From: Alkalihalobacillus sp. LMS39
Lineage (GTDB): Bacteria > Bacillota > Bacilli > Bacillales > Bacillaceae_F
NCBI RefSeq assembly: GCF_022812285.1
Contig: NZ_CP093300.1
Span: 3,224,001 to 3,288,000 of the forward strand
Direction of reading: 5' to 3'
Length of the DNA stretch: 64,000 nucleotides
The notes beneath the pieces were generated by a model. The model saw nothing but the letters and a program-made list of their open reading frames with translations, was not told where the DNA came from and did no database searches. The first letter of the stretch is position 1, and each line of letters starts with the position of its first letter. The translations under genes were made by a program, and so were the position numbers. Shown here piece after piece: positions 53,688 through 63,358 of the stretch.

Positions 53688-54260
53688 TTATTCTTCTAAA
53701 TCACCCATTAAGAAGTTTGGATCTAAATCTTCAAATTCTTCATCTTCTACTTGTTCTGCCCAATCTTCTGGTTGAAGCTCTTCAATTGTGCCTTCAGGTG
53801 ATACGGCAACATTGATTTTCGTTTCTCCAATTACTTCAACTAAAAATTCTCGTTCTACTTGCACAACTACAGTAGAGCCATTTGGTGAAATTGTTGCTTC
53901 TAGTGTGTTCGGTTGTTGAACAGCACGAGCAATAACTTCTACATCGTCTGATAACACATTACGATCGCGAACCGCTAAAGGAACGACATCCGTATAAGTA
54001 ACTGTTTCTGTGGCTACTTCTGTTTTCGTATTGTTGTTGTGTGAAAACCATACGTTAATGTCATAGCTCCCTAGAACCTCTACTGCATCCCCTTTCTTTG
54101 CTGCTTCATATTTATGGTTAATAATCCAGCAGCCGAGAATGCTCGTTGGCTTTTGTGAAGGGCAAATTGTATGACTTGCTTGAGAGAACTTTCTCCCCTT
54201 ACCACAAACCGCTTTCGTAATAATTTCTCGATAATTTAGTTCCTTGTCTGTCTGTGACAT
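53688..54260 (-). CDS. cotE: Outer spore coat morphogenetic protein CotE
   Basis: This 190-residue scaffold recruits outer coat proteins on the developing spore. It begins [83 protein letters not shown] and the acidic tail [22 protein letters not shown] complete it. Length and tail match the family. The start follows GAGGAGGG. The gene sits between ricA and mutS as in B. subtilis. Mother-cell sigma-E promoters are expected upstream but I did not verify them. Confidence 0.95.
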   Translation of the reverse strand: MSQTDKELNYREIITKAVCGKGRKFSQASHTICPSQKPTSILGCWIINHKYEAAKKGDAVEVLGSYDINVWFSHNNNTKTEVATETVTYTDVVPLAVRDRNVLSDDVEVIARAVQQPNTLEATISPNGSTVVVQVEREFLVEVIGETKINVAVSPEGTIEELQPEDWAEQVEDEEFEDLDPNFLMGDLEE

Positions 54261-54736
54261 GCATAAACCCTCCTCATTCTTATCCTAAAGAAATCTTGGC
54301 TAGCGCCTGCTACGGAGCGGTGGCCTAGATACCCGTGGTCAAATCTGACCGTTGTTAATAAACCATATTGTCATCATGATGCTCGTATTCTTACACAAAA
54401 ATGGTCCGCCAATCTTCCTCACTCTATCCTATGCAGGGCAAATGACCATTGTGCGAAAAATAGGTATGAATCGTTTCCTTCTGTAAAATCAAGTTGATAA
54501 TTACGAGTAATCTATACAACGATATGTACGATTCAAACTCTTTATGAGCATTTTCCAAAAAAACTTGCCTGTTTTTTCTTTTTTATTCTCAATACGGTCG
54601 GTTTCTCCACTCCTTCCCCCTTCTTGCAATTTCCATAGCGTTAGGACATTACTTCATACTTATGATGAAAGAGGGAGAGATATGCAGAAATCCAAAGGAA
54701 AACTCAGATGAAAGCCCGAACAAATTTCTCATTTTT

Positions 54737-54917
54737 GCGGTCAGAGCAGCCGTTATTTGTGAACATTATGCGGGTTTTCGTTTTTTTGCGGCCACAGGAG
54801 CACTTATTCACGCAAATACAACGCTATTCCTAGCGATATATTATGATTAACGGCTCCTATGTCCACCAATGTTCCAAAACGCTAGCAATGTTCACAAATA
54901 ACGGTTTTCATGGCCGC
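54737..54917 (+). repeat. 181-bp nested inverted-repeat element, copy 2
   Basis: It has the same length as copy 1 at 9521-9701 and about 90% identity by eye. The outer arms share an exact 17-bp core CCGTTATTTGTGAACAT and its complement. The inner arms are GGCCACAGGAGC and GGCTCCTATGTCC. A smaller hairpin CGCTA TTCC TAGCG lies inside. Confidence 0.75.
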
Positions 54918-55039
54918 TTAAATTACCACAAACAACAAAATCGCTTGTCTCTAGTACCCCACCCCCAATTCTTCCTAAGAAATCTATAAGCGCAATGTTA
55001 TCCACAGGTCGACTATTTTATAGTTTCCTAAACAATGGA

Positions 55040-55075
55040 AAAAGCAAGAATTAGATTTGTCCAATCCTTGCTTTT
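55040..55075 (-). terminator. ricA terminator
   Basis: AAGCAAGAATTAGAT pairs with AATCCTTGCTT around a short loop. The minus-strand tail is T-rich. Confidence 0.7.
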
Positions 55076-55082
55076 CATTCAT

Positions 55083-55505
55083 TTAATGACCGCATCCATC
55101 AAACGGATTTTTTGTTGTTGTTCCTTTTAATAAGTCGCCATCCATCGCTTTAATAATTTCATCTGTCACTGTATCAGATATCGTGATAGAGACGAGCTGC
55201 AACAGTTGGTTTACTTCAGTTTGGCTTTGTTTAAATTGCTGCACAAGTGGAATATCGTCAATTTCATCTTGCAATTGGTCAATACGGTCTTCTACATTTT
55301 TCAAAGCTTCAGGTTTGCCGTAATGTTGAAGGTTAACGGCTTCTTTTTGCTCTTTTTTAATTTTGCCGATAATTTCTTGTACTTTAATATTTTCATTAAT
55401 TTGCTTTTCGGCTTGTTTAAAAAAATCAACTTCTTCTGTTTCAGCGATCATTTTTGCTAATTCTCTCGCTTTATCGATTATCTCATCTTTTGTATAATTC
55501 CCCAT
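55083..55505 (-). CDS. ricA: RicA (YmcA), RicAFT complex subunit
   Basis: This 140-residue helical protein of the YmcA/YlbF family works with RicF and RicT to promote RNase Y maturation of transcripts, sporulation and biofilm formation. Features are a helical body (VDFFKQAEKQINENIKVQEIIGKIKKEQKEAVNLQHYGKPEALKNVEDRI) and a C-terminal NPFDGCGH with the single Cys linked to Fe-S binding. It starts 1 nt after miaB ends. RNase Y itself is encoded at 61532. Confidence 0.92.
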   Translation of the reverse strand: MGNYTKDEIIDKARELAKMIAETEEVDFFKQAEKQINENIKVQEIIGKIKKEQKEAVNLQHYGKPEALKNVEDRIDQLQDEIDDIPLVQQFKQSQTEVNQLLQLVSITISDTVTDEIIKAMDGDLLKGTTTKNPFDGCGH

Positions 55506-57116
55506 TTATTTCACCTCTGCTACTTCTACCAATTCTCCATTTAAAGACCATGTTTTGGCATCTGTAATTTTTATATACACAATTTCACCGATCACTGATT
55601 TTGGTGCTTTAAAGTTTACTAGTCGGTTTGTTCTTGTTCTCCCAGATAACACATCTGGATTCTTCTTACTTTCGCCTTCAACGAGAACTTCTACGACTTT
55701 ATCTTGATATTCAATATTTTTCTTCGCTGAAATTTCATTTACAAGGGCATTTAAACGTGCTAAACGCGCCTTTTTCACTTCTAACGGTACATTGTCTTCC
55801 ATTTTTGCTGCTGGTGTGCCTTCACGTGGAGAATAAATGTACGTATACGCACTATCAAATTCTATTTCTTTGACAAGAGATAATGTTTCTTCAAATTGCT
55901 CCTCGGTTTCATTTGGAAAACCGACAATTATATCGGTCGTAAAGGAAGCATTCGGAATGGCTGTCTTAATTTTTGTTGCAAGCTCAATATACTGTTCTCT
56001 CGTATATTTACGTGCCATTAATTTCAGTATTTCAGAGTTCCCATGTTGGACAGGAAGATGAATATGTTCAACCATATTCCCACCTTTCGCCAACACTTCA
56101 ATTAACTTGTCATCAAAGTCACGAGGGTGACTTGTTGTGAATCGGATTCTCGGAATATCAATGGTGCGCAGTTCATCCATTAAATCTCCTAGACCATAGT
56201 TTTGGTCCAAATCTTTTCCATAAGCATTCACATTTTGTCCAAGTAACGTAATCTCTTTATAACCTTGGCGAGCTAAGTCACGAACTTCTGCAATGACATC
56301 TTCAGGCAGACGACTACGTTCTTTTCCGCGTGTATAAGGCACGATACAGTACGTACAAAACTTATCACAACCATACATAATATTAACCCATGCTTGCGTG
56401 TTCCCTTGACGCGCTCGCGGTAGGTTTTCTACAATATCGCCTTCTTTTGACCATACTTCAATTACCATTTCTTTTCCGAAAATAGCTTCTTGAAGTAAAT
56501 GAGGGAGACGGTGAATATTATGTGTACCAAAAATTAAATCGATATGCTGGTGTTTTTGCATAATACGATTAACAACTGCTTCTTCCTGTGACATACAGCC
56601 ACAAACACCAATGATTAATTCTGGGCGTTCGATTTTCAAAGGTTTCAAGTTACCAATCTCACCGAATACTTTGTTCTCTGCATTTTCACGAATCGCACAT
56701 GTGTTTAATAAAATGATATCTGCTGTATTTGTATCGTCAGTTTCTGAGAAGCCCATCTCCAGTAAAATCCCAGCCATGTTTTCCGTGTCATGATAGTTCA
56801 TTTGACAACCGTACGTTCGAACTAAAAACGTCTTTCCTTTTCCGATTGTTTTCATTTCCTGTGGGATTTCATAACTTAAGATTTTTGTTTCTTCTTTCCC
56901 ACGACGTTTTCCTTCTTTATAATCAGGCTGTTCTTTAATTAATATGTCTCTTCCATTGATACGTAATGCTTTACTACCATCATCTTTTGTTTCTATTTTT
57001 GCTTTTGAAAAATCAAAATACTGACTATAATCCTTTGTGCTACTCGAGGATTTTAAGTCCTGTGTAACATCTTCATCAGTATTTGTTCTTTTACCTAATC
57101 GTTGGTCTTCGTTCAT
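55506..57116 (-). CDS. miaB: tRNA-2-methylthio-N6-dimethylallyladenosine synthase MiaB
   Basis: This radical-SAM methylthiotransferase completes ms2i6A at tRNA position 37. It has 536 residues. The auxiliary cluster cysteines lie in [24 protein letters not shown] and [10 protein letters not shown]; the radical-SAM motif [20 protein letters not shown] is near residue 240. A C-terminal TRAM domain is at about 455-520. ATG 57116 follows AAAGGAG; the open frame extends 17 codons upstream without support. It is coupled to ricA. Confidence 0.95.
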   Translation of the reverse strand: MNEDQRLGKRTNTDEDVTQDLKSSSSTKDYSQYFDFSKAKIETKDDGSKALRINGRDILIKEQPDYKEGKRRGKEETKILSYEIPQEMKTIGKGKTFLVRTYGCQMNYHDTENMAGILLEMGFSETDDTNTADIILLNTCAIRENAENKVFGEIGNLKPLKIERPELIIGVCGCMSQEEAVVNRIMQKHQHIDLIFGTHNIHRLPHLLQEAIFGKEMVIEVWSKEGDIVENLPRARQGNTQAWVNIMYGCDKFCTYCIVPYTRGKERSRLPEDVIAEVRDLARQGYKEITLLGQNVNAYGKDLDQNYGLGDLMDELRTIDIPRIRFTTSHPRDFDDKLIEVLAKGGNMVEHIHLPVQHGNSEILKLMARKYTREQYIELATKIKTAIPNASFTTDIIVGFPNETEEQFEETLSLVKEIEFDSAYTYIYSPREGTPAAKMEDNVPLEVKKARLARLNALVNEISAKKNIEYQDKVVEVLVEGESKKNPDVLSGRTRTNRLVNFKAPKSVIGEIVYIKITDAKTWSLNGELVEVAEVK

Positions 57117-57236
57117 AACGATCTCCTTTCTTCTTTCATCACTACTTAGTCTATTGTAAACATACAACTACCCATTATAAACCTCTATCTATAAACAAAC
57201 AATACGATTTCGTGATAGATTTGTTACAACAAATGA

Positions 57237-57263
57237 AAAAAGCGCCAAACATGGCGCTTTTTC
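57237..57263. terminator. korAB terminator
   Basis: AAAAAGCGCC AAACAT GGCGCTTTTT, a perfect stem with flanking A and T runs, lies immediately after the korB stop. Confidence 0.9.
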
Positions 57264-57271
57264 ATATTAGC

Positions 57272-58138
57272 TTACATGAACTCTTCCATTAACTGATTGA
57301 ATTTATCTTCATCTAACGATAAGTCTTGGGCAGATAAAGCTTTTTCATCATAACCAATCACTAAGTCTTGGTATGATTTCTTTTCTGTATCTTGGTAAAT
57401 TAACCCTGTAACTAATCCGTTGTTTTCCATTAATGTTTGCATTGCTGTCATTCTATTATTCGGGTCATATCCTTCAATATCAGACAACTTCACAAGGTTT
57501 TCTTTAAACCAGTCATATGTGTTTACTTTATTAAACGTAACACATGGACTAAATACATTAATAAGGGAGAACCCTTTATGATTAATTCCTTGTTCAATTA
57601 ACGAAGTTAACTCTTTTAAGTCACTAGAGAAGCTTTGAGCAACAAACGTTGCACCAGCAGTTAATGCTGTTTCCATAACATTTAACGCGGATTCAATTGA
57701 ACCACCTGGCGTACTTTTTGTTTTAAAGCCCATTTCACTTCGAGGTGATGTTTGACCTTTTGTTAATCCATAAATTTGATTGTCCATAACGATGTACGTA
57801 ATGTCAATGTTACGGCGAATTGAATGAATCGTATGACCCATACCAATCGCAAATCCGTCTCCATCTCCACCAGAAGCAATAACCGTTAATTCACGGTTTG
57901 CCATTTTAACACCTTGGGCAATCGGAAGCGCACGACCATGAACACCGTGGAACCCGTATGAATTAATATATCCAGAAATACGTCCAGAACACCCAATTCC
58001 AGATACAACGGCTAAATTATCAGGTTGTAAACCAACATTTGCTGCTGCACGTTGAATGGCTGCTTGAACTGAAAAGTCTCCACAACCTGGACACCAGTTT
58101 GGTTTTACTTTATTTCTAAAATCTTTAAAAGTTGCCAT
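57272..58138 (-). CDS. korB: 2-oxoacid:ferredoxin oxidoreductase, beta subunit
   Basis: This 288-residue subunit holds the thiamine diphosphate and an iron-sulfur cluster. It oxidises a 2-oxoacid (2-oxoglutarate or pyruvate) to the acyl-CoA, reducing ferredoxin. Cys motifs are WCPGCGDFSVQAAI (residues 16-20) and GIGCSGRI (near 48); GGDGDGFAIGMGH is the TPP-binding motif. It is the downstream gene of a two-gene operon, starting 1 nt after korA. Oxoglutarate is the usual Bacillus annotation; the substrate is not proven by sequence. Confidence 0.92.
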   Translation of the reverse strand: MATFKDFRNKVKPNWCPGCGDFSVQAAIQRAAANVGLQPDNLAVVSGIGCSGRISGYINSYGFHGVHGRALPIAQGVKMANRELTVIASGGDGDGFAIGMGHTIHSIRRNIDITYIVMDNQIYGLTKGQTSPRSEMGFKTKSTPGGSIESALNVMETALTAGATFVAQSFSSDLKELTSLIEQGINHKGFSLINVFSPCVTFNKVNTYDWFKENLVKLSDIEGYDPNNRMTAMQTLMENNGLVTGLIYQDTEKKSYQDLVIGYDEKALSAQDLSLDEDKFNQLMEEFM

Positions 58139-59881
58139 TTAGACCAACTCCTTGCATTGAGTATGAATGTCAGATGGTAAGAAAGGATTACCGTCATACT
58201 TAAGTAAGCTTTCAATTTTCGTTCCGCCAACATTCATTTTGATGATGTTTGCTAATTGAGCTGTACCATTGTTTTCAACAACAACTACTTTTTTCGCTTT
58301 GTCCATTAATGGTTGCAATTCTTCTGTTGGGAATGGGTGAAGCAATCGAATTTGAGCATGGTTTACTTTAATACCATCTGCTTCAAGACGAGGCATCGCT
58401 TCATTAATCGTTCCACGAGTTGAATTGATTCCAACAATGAGTAAGTCTGCTTCTTCATGTGGTGCGTTCGAATAAACAGGTGTATCATATTTTAAATGAA
58501 GTTCATTTAATTTTCGAAGTCGCTTGTCCATTTGTGCTACCCTGTTTTCAGGACTTTCAGACGGTTTACCCGTTTGATCATGCTCAACACCGGTAACATG
58601 ATGGATACCATTTTTCATACCAGGAATAACACGAGGAGATACCCCATCCTCAGTTACTTCATAACGTTTATAATACTCTCCATCAACACGTTCTGGTAAC
58701 TCGGCAGCTAAATCAAGCTTACCACGGCGAATCTCAACTTTACTGTAGTCTAACGGCTCAACCGTTTGCTTACCTAATGATAATGCAAGGTCAGTCACTA
58801 AAATAACAGGACATTGATATTCTTCAGCGATATTAAAAGCTTCTACTGTGTCATAAAAAGCTTCTTCTACAGTACTTGGACACATAACCACTTTTGGAAT
58901 ATCTCCATGTGTACTATACAACATAGCCATTAAATCAGATTGCTCTTGTTTTGTTGGAAGTCCCGTACTTGGACCACCACGTTGAGTATTTACAACAACA
59001 AGCGGTGTTTCTGTAATACCAGATAAACCTAATGCTTCTGCCATTAATGACAATCCAGGCCCTGCAGATGCTGTTAATGTACGAACGCCGGCATAATTTG
59101 CGCCAATTGCCATTGTACATGCTGCAATTTCATCTTCCGTTTGGATAACCGTTCCACCAAACTCAGGAAGTTTTTTAATTAAGTATTCCATAATCTCAGA
59201 TGCAGGTGTAATCGGGTATGCTGGCATAAAACGACAACCTGCCGCTACAGCTCCCATAGCAATTGCATCGTTTCCAATTAAAAACATACGTTTTTTTCCA
59301 TCAGCTTCTGCTAAATAGAAATCACCAATTTGGTCTGCAGCTTCTTTTTTGAAAAAATCAGCTCCAGCTTTAATCGCTTCCATATTTTTCTCAACAACAG
59401 ACATCCCTTTTTTCTTGAAAATGCCCTCAACAACTGGACGATATCCTTCTGGTGACAATCCTAAAATCGCACTTGAAGCACCAACCGCAACCATGTTTTT
59501 CATTAGCGATGTGCCTAATTCATTTGCAATTTCAGTAAATGGAACCGCATACAACGTTGCTTTCGTACCCTCCGGTATAGTCGGGTTAAACTTCGCATCG
59601 GCAACAACTATTCCACCTTCACGTAACTCATGGACATTGACATCAATTGTTTCTTGGTCAAACGCAACTAAAATATCTAAATCATCAGAAATAGCATTGA
59701 GAGGAGTTGTACTTACACGAATTTTGTTATTCGTATGTCCTCCTTTGATACGGGAAGAAAAGTGACGATAACCGTATAAATAGTATCCTAGTCGATTTAA
59801 TGCAATAGCAAAGATTTCTCCGGTACTTTCAATACCTTCCCCTTGCTGTCCGCCAACTTTCCAAGAAAGTTGATTGATCAT
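58139..59881 (-). CDS. korA: 2-oxoacid:ferredoxin oxidoreductase, fused gamma-alpha subunit
   Basis: This 580-residue subunit starts with a gamma domain (WKVGGQQGEGIESTGEIFAIALNRLGYYLYGYRHFSSRIKGGHTNNKIRVS) and continues with the alpha pyrimidine-binding domain. That domain includes FMPAYPITPASEIMEYL, IQTEDEIAACTMAIGANYAGVRTLTASAGPGLSLM and NTQRGGPSTGLPTKQEQSDLM. The gamma-alpha fusion is the common KorA form in Bacillales. It partners with KorB at 57272. The upstream 370 nt contain no other gene. Confidence 0.92.
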   Translation of the reverse strand: MINQLSWKVGGQQGEGIESTGEIFAIALNRLGYYLYGYRHFSSRIKGGHTNNKIRVSTTPLNAISDDLDILVAFDQETIDVNVHELREGGIVVADAKFNPTIPEGTKATLYAVPFTEIANELGTSLMKNMVAVGASSAILGLSPEGYRPVVEGIFKKKGMSVVEKNMEAIKAGADFFKKEAADQIGDFYLAEADGKKRMFLIGNDAIAMGAVAAGCRFMPAYPITPASEIMEYLIKKLPEFGGTVIQTEDEIAACTMAIGANYAGVRTLTASAGPGLSLMAEALGLSGITETPLVVVNTQRGGPSTGLPTKQEQSDLMAMLYSTHGDIPKVVMCPSTVEEAFYDTVEAFNIAEEYQCPVILVTDLALSLGKQTVEPLDYSKVEIRRGKLDLAAELPERVDGEYYKRYEVTEDGVSPRVIPGMKNGIHHVTGVEHDQTGKPSESPENRVAQMDKRLRKLNELHLKYDTPVYSNAPHEEADLLIVGINSTRGTINEAMPRLEADGIKVNHAQIRLLHPFPTEELQPLMDKAKKVVVVENNGTAQLANIIKMNVGGTKIESLLKYDGNPFLPSDIHTQCKELV

Positions 59882-60251
59882 TATTCTCCACCCCTTTGGC
59901 GTTTTAAAAAAATAGCAATGGTTGTACTTCTATAAGAATAACATATTTCCAAGTAATTCACTAGAATTACTTGCAATAAACAACACATTGTACTCTAATT
60001 AAAAATATCTACTAAACGATTCTAATAATAGACCTATGTTCAGCAAAAATCAATAGGTATGCAACATTTTATTACAAAATAGTGACAAAATTATCGATGT
60101 ATATATTTTCGTTTAAATATCCTTTAAAAATACACAAACTTCACTTGAATAATTGTTCTTATTTGTTATCCTGTCCTTGTGGAAGAAACTTATAACGAAA
60201 AAATCAAAAAAAAGACCCGTTTACTATGTATGAGTAAACAGGTGTATTAGA
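59882..60251. other. Gap between korA and spoVS
   Basis: This AT-rich stretch holds the spoVS terminator at 60211-60243 and presumably the korAB promoter near 59900-60000. No repeat or gene recognised. Confidence 0.4.
60211..60243 (-). terminator. spoVS terminator
   Basis: CCTGTTTACT / AGTAAACGGG stem followed by TCTTTTTTTT on the minus strand. Confidence 0.85.
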
Positions 60252-60512
60252 TTATCTTGGTTCTACAATTAATTTGATCGCAGTACGTTCTTCACCATCG
60301 ATTTGAATGTCGGTAAAAGCGGGTATACAAACTAAATCAATACCACTAGGGGCTACAAAACCTCTTGCAATTGCAATTGCTTTTATTGATTGATTTAGTG
60401 CTCCTGCTCCAATGGCTTGAATTTCTGCTGCGCCTCTTTCTCGGATTACTCCAGCTAGAGCCCCTGCAACTGAATTAGGTGTAGATTTTGCTGAAACTTT
60501 TAATATTTCCAT
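60252..60512 (-). CDS. spoVS: Stage V sporulation protein S
   Basis: This 86-residue Alba-like nucleic-acid-binding protein is required for normal septation and coat assembly in sporulation. It begins MEILKVSAKSTPNSVAGALAGVIRERGAAEIQAIGAGALNQSIKAIAIARGFVAPSGIDLVCIPAFTDI. It is a near-invariant family and complete. A sigma-H-like promoter lies 43-71 nt upstream. Confidence 0.97.
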   Translation of the reverse strand: MEILKVSAKSTPNSVAGALAGVIRERGAAEIQAIGAGALNQSIKAIAIARGFVAPSGIDLVCIPAFTDIQIDGEERTAIKLIVEPR

Positions 60513-60554
60513 TTCTTGAACCTCCTTAGTGATGAATAGTGCTGCTTACATACT

Positions 60555-60583
60555 ATATTCACGAAATACGTCAATATTCCTGC
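60555..60583 (-). promoter_or_regulatory. Sigma-H-like promoter of spoVS
   Basis: On the minus strand GCAGGAATA (60583-60575, consensus RNAGGAWWW) is followed after 12 nt by GTGAATAT (60562-60555), close to the sigma-H GAAT -10. spoVS is a sigma-H gene in B. subtilis. Confidence 0.65.
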
Positions 60584-60619
60584 ATCAAAAAGGATATTTT
60601 CTAAATATTCTAATTTTCT

Positions 60620-61414
60620 TTATTCGAACAATGGTTTGTCATCATTAATCACGATACGTTCAATCGCTGTAGCTAATCCTGTTTTGTCATTTATCGTAAT
60701 GATAACACCATTTAACTGGGTACGACCTTTTGCCACTTCAAATCGTGCAGGCATATTGGTAAGAAATTTATACAGCACAGGTTCACGATCAACTCCTAAA
60801 ATTCCATCATAAGGACCTGTCATTCCGACGTCTGTGATATAAGCTGTTCCTTTAGAAAGAATTCTGTCATCTGATGTTTGAACATGGGTGTGTGTACCAA
60901 CTACCGCAGATACTCTTCCATCTAAATACCATCCCATCGCTAATTTTTCACTTGTTGCCTCTGCATGAAAATCTACAAAAATAAAGGACGTTCGTTTTTC
61001 GACTTCAGCCAAAATCTCGTCTGCTTTTTTAAAAGGACAATCATTGGGTGGAAGAAACGCTCTTCCCATTAAATTAACAACGGCAACTTCCATTTCATTT
61101 ATTTTCACAATCGTATAGCCTTGCCCTGGTGTTCCTTCTGGATAGTTTGCAGGGCGGACAAGTGCAGGTGCCCTGTCAATAAACTCAAATATCTCTCGAT
61201 TATCCCATGTATGATTCCCTAGTGTGACTGCTTGTGCACCTGCATCTAGGAAACCTTTATAAATTTTTTCTGTGATTCCTTTTCCATTCGCTGCGTTCTC
61301 ACCATTTATAATAGTACAAGTTGGTCGATATTTTCGCTTTAATTTTGGAACATACTCTTCCACCATTTCTCGACCAGGTGATCCAACAACATCTCCAATA
61401 AATAAAATTTTCAT
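60620..61414 (-). CDS. ymdB: Metallophosphoesterase YmdB
   Basis: This 264-residue di-metal phosphoesterase has activity on cyclic nucleotides in vitro and is needed for normal biofilm and late adaptive responses in B. subtilis. Metal-ligand motifs run in order: MKILFIGDVVGSPGR, INGENAANGKG, LGNHTWDN, VDFHAEATSEK and VVGTHTHVQTSD. The protein is complete. It lies between rny and spoVS, and the two genes are usually cotranscribed with RNase Y. Confidence 0.95.
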   Translation of the reverse strand: MKILFIGDVVGSPGREMVEEYVPKLKRKYRPTCTIINGENAANGKGITEKIYKGFLDAGAQAVTLGNHTWDNREIFEFIDRAPALVRPANYPEGTPGQGYTIVKINEMEVAVVNLMGRAFLPPNDCPFKKADEILAEVEKRTSFIFVDFHAEATSEKLAMGWYLDGRVSAVVGTHTHVQTSDDRILSKGTAYITDVGMTGPYDGILGVDREPVLYKFLTNMPARFEVAKGRTQLNGVIITINDKTGLATAIERIVINDDKPLFE

Positions 61415-61508
61415 TAGCTAACTCCTTTTTTTACCATTACCACTATCATAATTAATTTTTCTTTCTTTTTCAATGATTGACCGGTGATTTAATAATAATG
61501 AGCAAAAA

Positions 61509-61536
61509 AATAAAGTGGTTAAATAACCACTTTATT
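61509..61536. terminator. Hairpin at the rny stop
   Basis: AATAAAGTGGTT / AACCACTTTATT is a perfect 12-bp stem overlapping the rny stop codon. It has a T-rich run on the minus strand. Confidence 0.8.
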
Positions 61537-63100
61537 TCGCATACTCAACTGCCCGTGTTTCACGAATGACCGTTACTCGTATATGGCCAGGGTAGTCAAG
61601 TTCATCTTCAATTTTCTTCGTAATATCCCGTGCAAGTTTAAACGCTTGTGCATCATCAACAAGATCAGGCTTCACCATAATTCGAACTTCTCGTCCTGCT
61701 TGAATAGCATATGTTTTTTCGACACCTTCAAACGATTCAGATATTTCCTCAAGTTTTTCTAATCGTCGAATATATGTTTCAAGTGTTTCTCTTCTCGCTC
61801 CTGGTCGAGCTGCACTTAATGCATCTGCAGCTGCAACGAGGGATGCAATAATCGAAGTTGGCTCTGTATCACCATGGTGAGAAGCGATACTGTTTATGAC
61901 AACAGGATGTTCTCGATATTTCGTGGCTAGTTCTACACCAATTTCTACATGACTTCCTTCAACTTCATGGTCAATTGCTTTCCCGATATCATGCAGTAAA
62001 CCTGCACGACGCGCTAACTGAACATCTTCTCCAAGTTCAGCAGCCATTAAACCAGCTAGATATGCTACTTCCATAGAATGCTTTAATACATTTTGGCCAT
62101 AGCTTGTTCTAAATTTGAGTCTACCTAATATTTTAATTAGGTCAGGATGTAAGCCATGTATTCCCATTTCAAATGTCGTTTGCTCACCGTATTCACGAAT
62201 AGCTTCATCTACTTCTCGACGTGACTTATCAACCATTTCCTCAATACGAGCAGGGTGAATTCGTCCATCTTGAACTAGCTTCTCTAAAGCTGTACGTGCA
62301 ATTTCTCGACGAATTGGATCAAATCCAGAAAGAATTACTGCTTCAGGTGTATCATCAATAATCAAATCGATTCCTGTTAACGTTTCTAGAGCACGAATAT
62401 TTCTTCCTTCGCGACCGATAATTCTCCCTTTCATTTCATCATTTGGTAAGCTTACGACTGAGACCGTTGTTTCAGCTACATGATCAGCTGAGCAACGTTG
62501 AATGGCAAGTGATAGGACTTCTTTCGCCTTCTTGTCTGCATCTTCCTTCGCTTGAGTTAAAATCTCTTTTGTCATAATGGCAACTTCATGTGTTAATTCT
62601 TGCTTAACTTCTTGGCGAAGTGCTTCTCTTGCATCGTCACGAGAAAATCCAGAAATCCGCTCCAGTTCAGCCTGTTGCTTGTTCAAGATTTCCTCCACTT
62701 TGCTATCCATCTCTTCAATTTGTCGTTGTTTTTTGGCGAGAGATTCCTCTCTCTTTTCTAAAGATTCCTCTTTCTTATCTAGAGTTTCACTTTTCCGATC
62801 AAGGACCTCTTCTTTTTGTACCAAACGATTCTCTTGTTTTTGAATCTCATTTCTACGTTCACGAATCTCGCGTTCAGCTTCTGTTCGAAGTTTATGAACT
62901 TCATCTTTCGACTCAAGGATCGCTTCCTTTTTCCCAGCTTCAGCTTCACGCTTAGCATCTTCAACAATTTGCTTTGCCGCATGTTCCGCACTAGAAATTT
63001 TCGCTTCAGCAATGGATTTTCTAACAAGATATCCAACAACTGCACTACCTGCAGAGACAACAAGCAAAATGGAGATGATGATGAAAATATTATCACCCAT
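61532..63100 (-). CDS. rny: Ribonuclease Y
   Basis: This 522-residue membrane-anchored endoribonuclease initiates mRNA decay. It has an N-terminal helix ([22 protein letters not shown]) and a long charged coiled coil (about residues 30-200). A KH domain with [21 protein letters not shown] and the HD domain with [19 protein letters not shown] (catalytic His-Asp) follow. ATG 63100 is placed after GAGGAGGTG; the frame's earlier ATG overlaps that site. RicA, its partner, is encoded at 55083. Confidence 0.96.
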   Translation of the reverse strand: MGDNIFIIISILLVVSAGSAVVGYLVRKSIAEAKISSAEHAAKQIVEDAKREAEAGKKEAILESKDEVHKLRTEAEREIRERRNEIQKQENRLVQKEEVLDRKSETLDKKEESLEKREESLAKKQRQIEEMDSKVEEILNKQQAELERISGFSRDDAREALRQEVKQELTHEVAIMTKEILTQAKEDADKKAKEVLSLAIQRCSADHVAETTVSVVSLPNDEMKGRIIGREGRNIRALETLTGIDLIIDDTPEAVILSGFDPIRREIARTALEKLVQDGRIHPARIEEMVDKSRREVDEAIREYGEQTTFEMGIHGLHPDLIKILGRLKFRTSYGQNVLKHSMEVAYLAGLMAAELGEDVQLARRAGLLHDIGKAIDHEVEGSHVEIGVELATKYREHPVVINSIASHHGDTEPTSIIASLVAAADALSAARPGARRETLETYIRRLEKLEEISESFEGVEKTYAIQAGREVRIMVKPDLVDDAQAFKLARDITKKIEDELDYPGHIRVTVIRETRAVEYAK

Positions 63101-63310
63101 ACTTTTCACCTCCTCTTGCTATCTAATTGTTGGTTCCATAAAATTTCATGTCATTCATATGAATTAAGAACTTACACAATAGAAAATAATACTATGAAAT
63201 ACGACATTTAGTCGTATTCTTTTTAATTGTATAGTTGGATATAATGATTGTCAAGCATTGACAATCTTCATACATTATGAAACTAGATGAAGTTGCTAGT
63301 GAGCATAAAA

Positions 63311-63342
63311 ATAAAGTAGCGAATCATGATTCGCTACTTTAT
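63311..63342. terminator. recA terminator
   Basis: ATAAAGTAGCGAATC / GATTCGCTACTTTAT is a perfect 15-bp stem, T-rich on both strands, 17 nt after the recA stop. Confidence 0.9.
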
Positions 63343-63358
63343 TTTTTCTATATTTTCA

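Larger units (their letters stand above)
54261..55082. other. Long gap upstream of cotE with an inverted-repeat element
   Basis: This 822-nt stretch holds the 181-bp nested inverted repeat (54737-54917) and the ricA terminator (55040-55075). A short hairpin GGTCA AATC TGACC lies at about 54339-54352 in the cotE upstream region. The 62-codon frame over the element is discussed under findings and is not called as a gene. Confidence 0.5.

Noticed and set aside
54300-54360. Possible tRNA or riboswitch in the GC-richer patch upstream of cotE
   Set aside because: No cloverleaf or known riboswitch core could be built; only a short GGTCA/TGACC hairpin is visible.
54662-54850. 62-residue open frame on the plus strand
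   Set aside because: It runs through the 181-bp inverted repeat, has no convincing ribosome site, and the equivalent frame in the other copy has no start codon. It is listed as an observation, not a gene.
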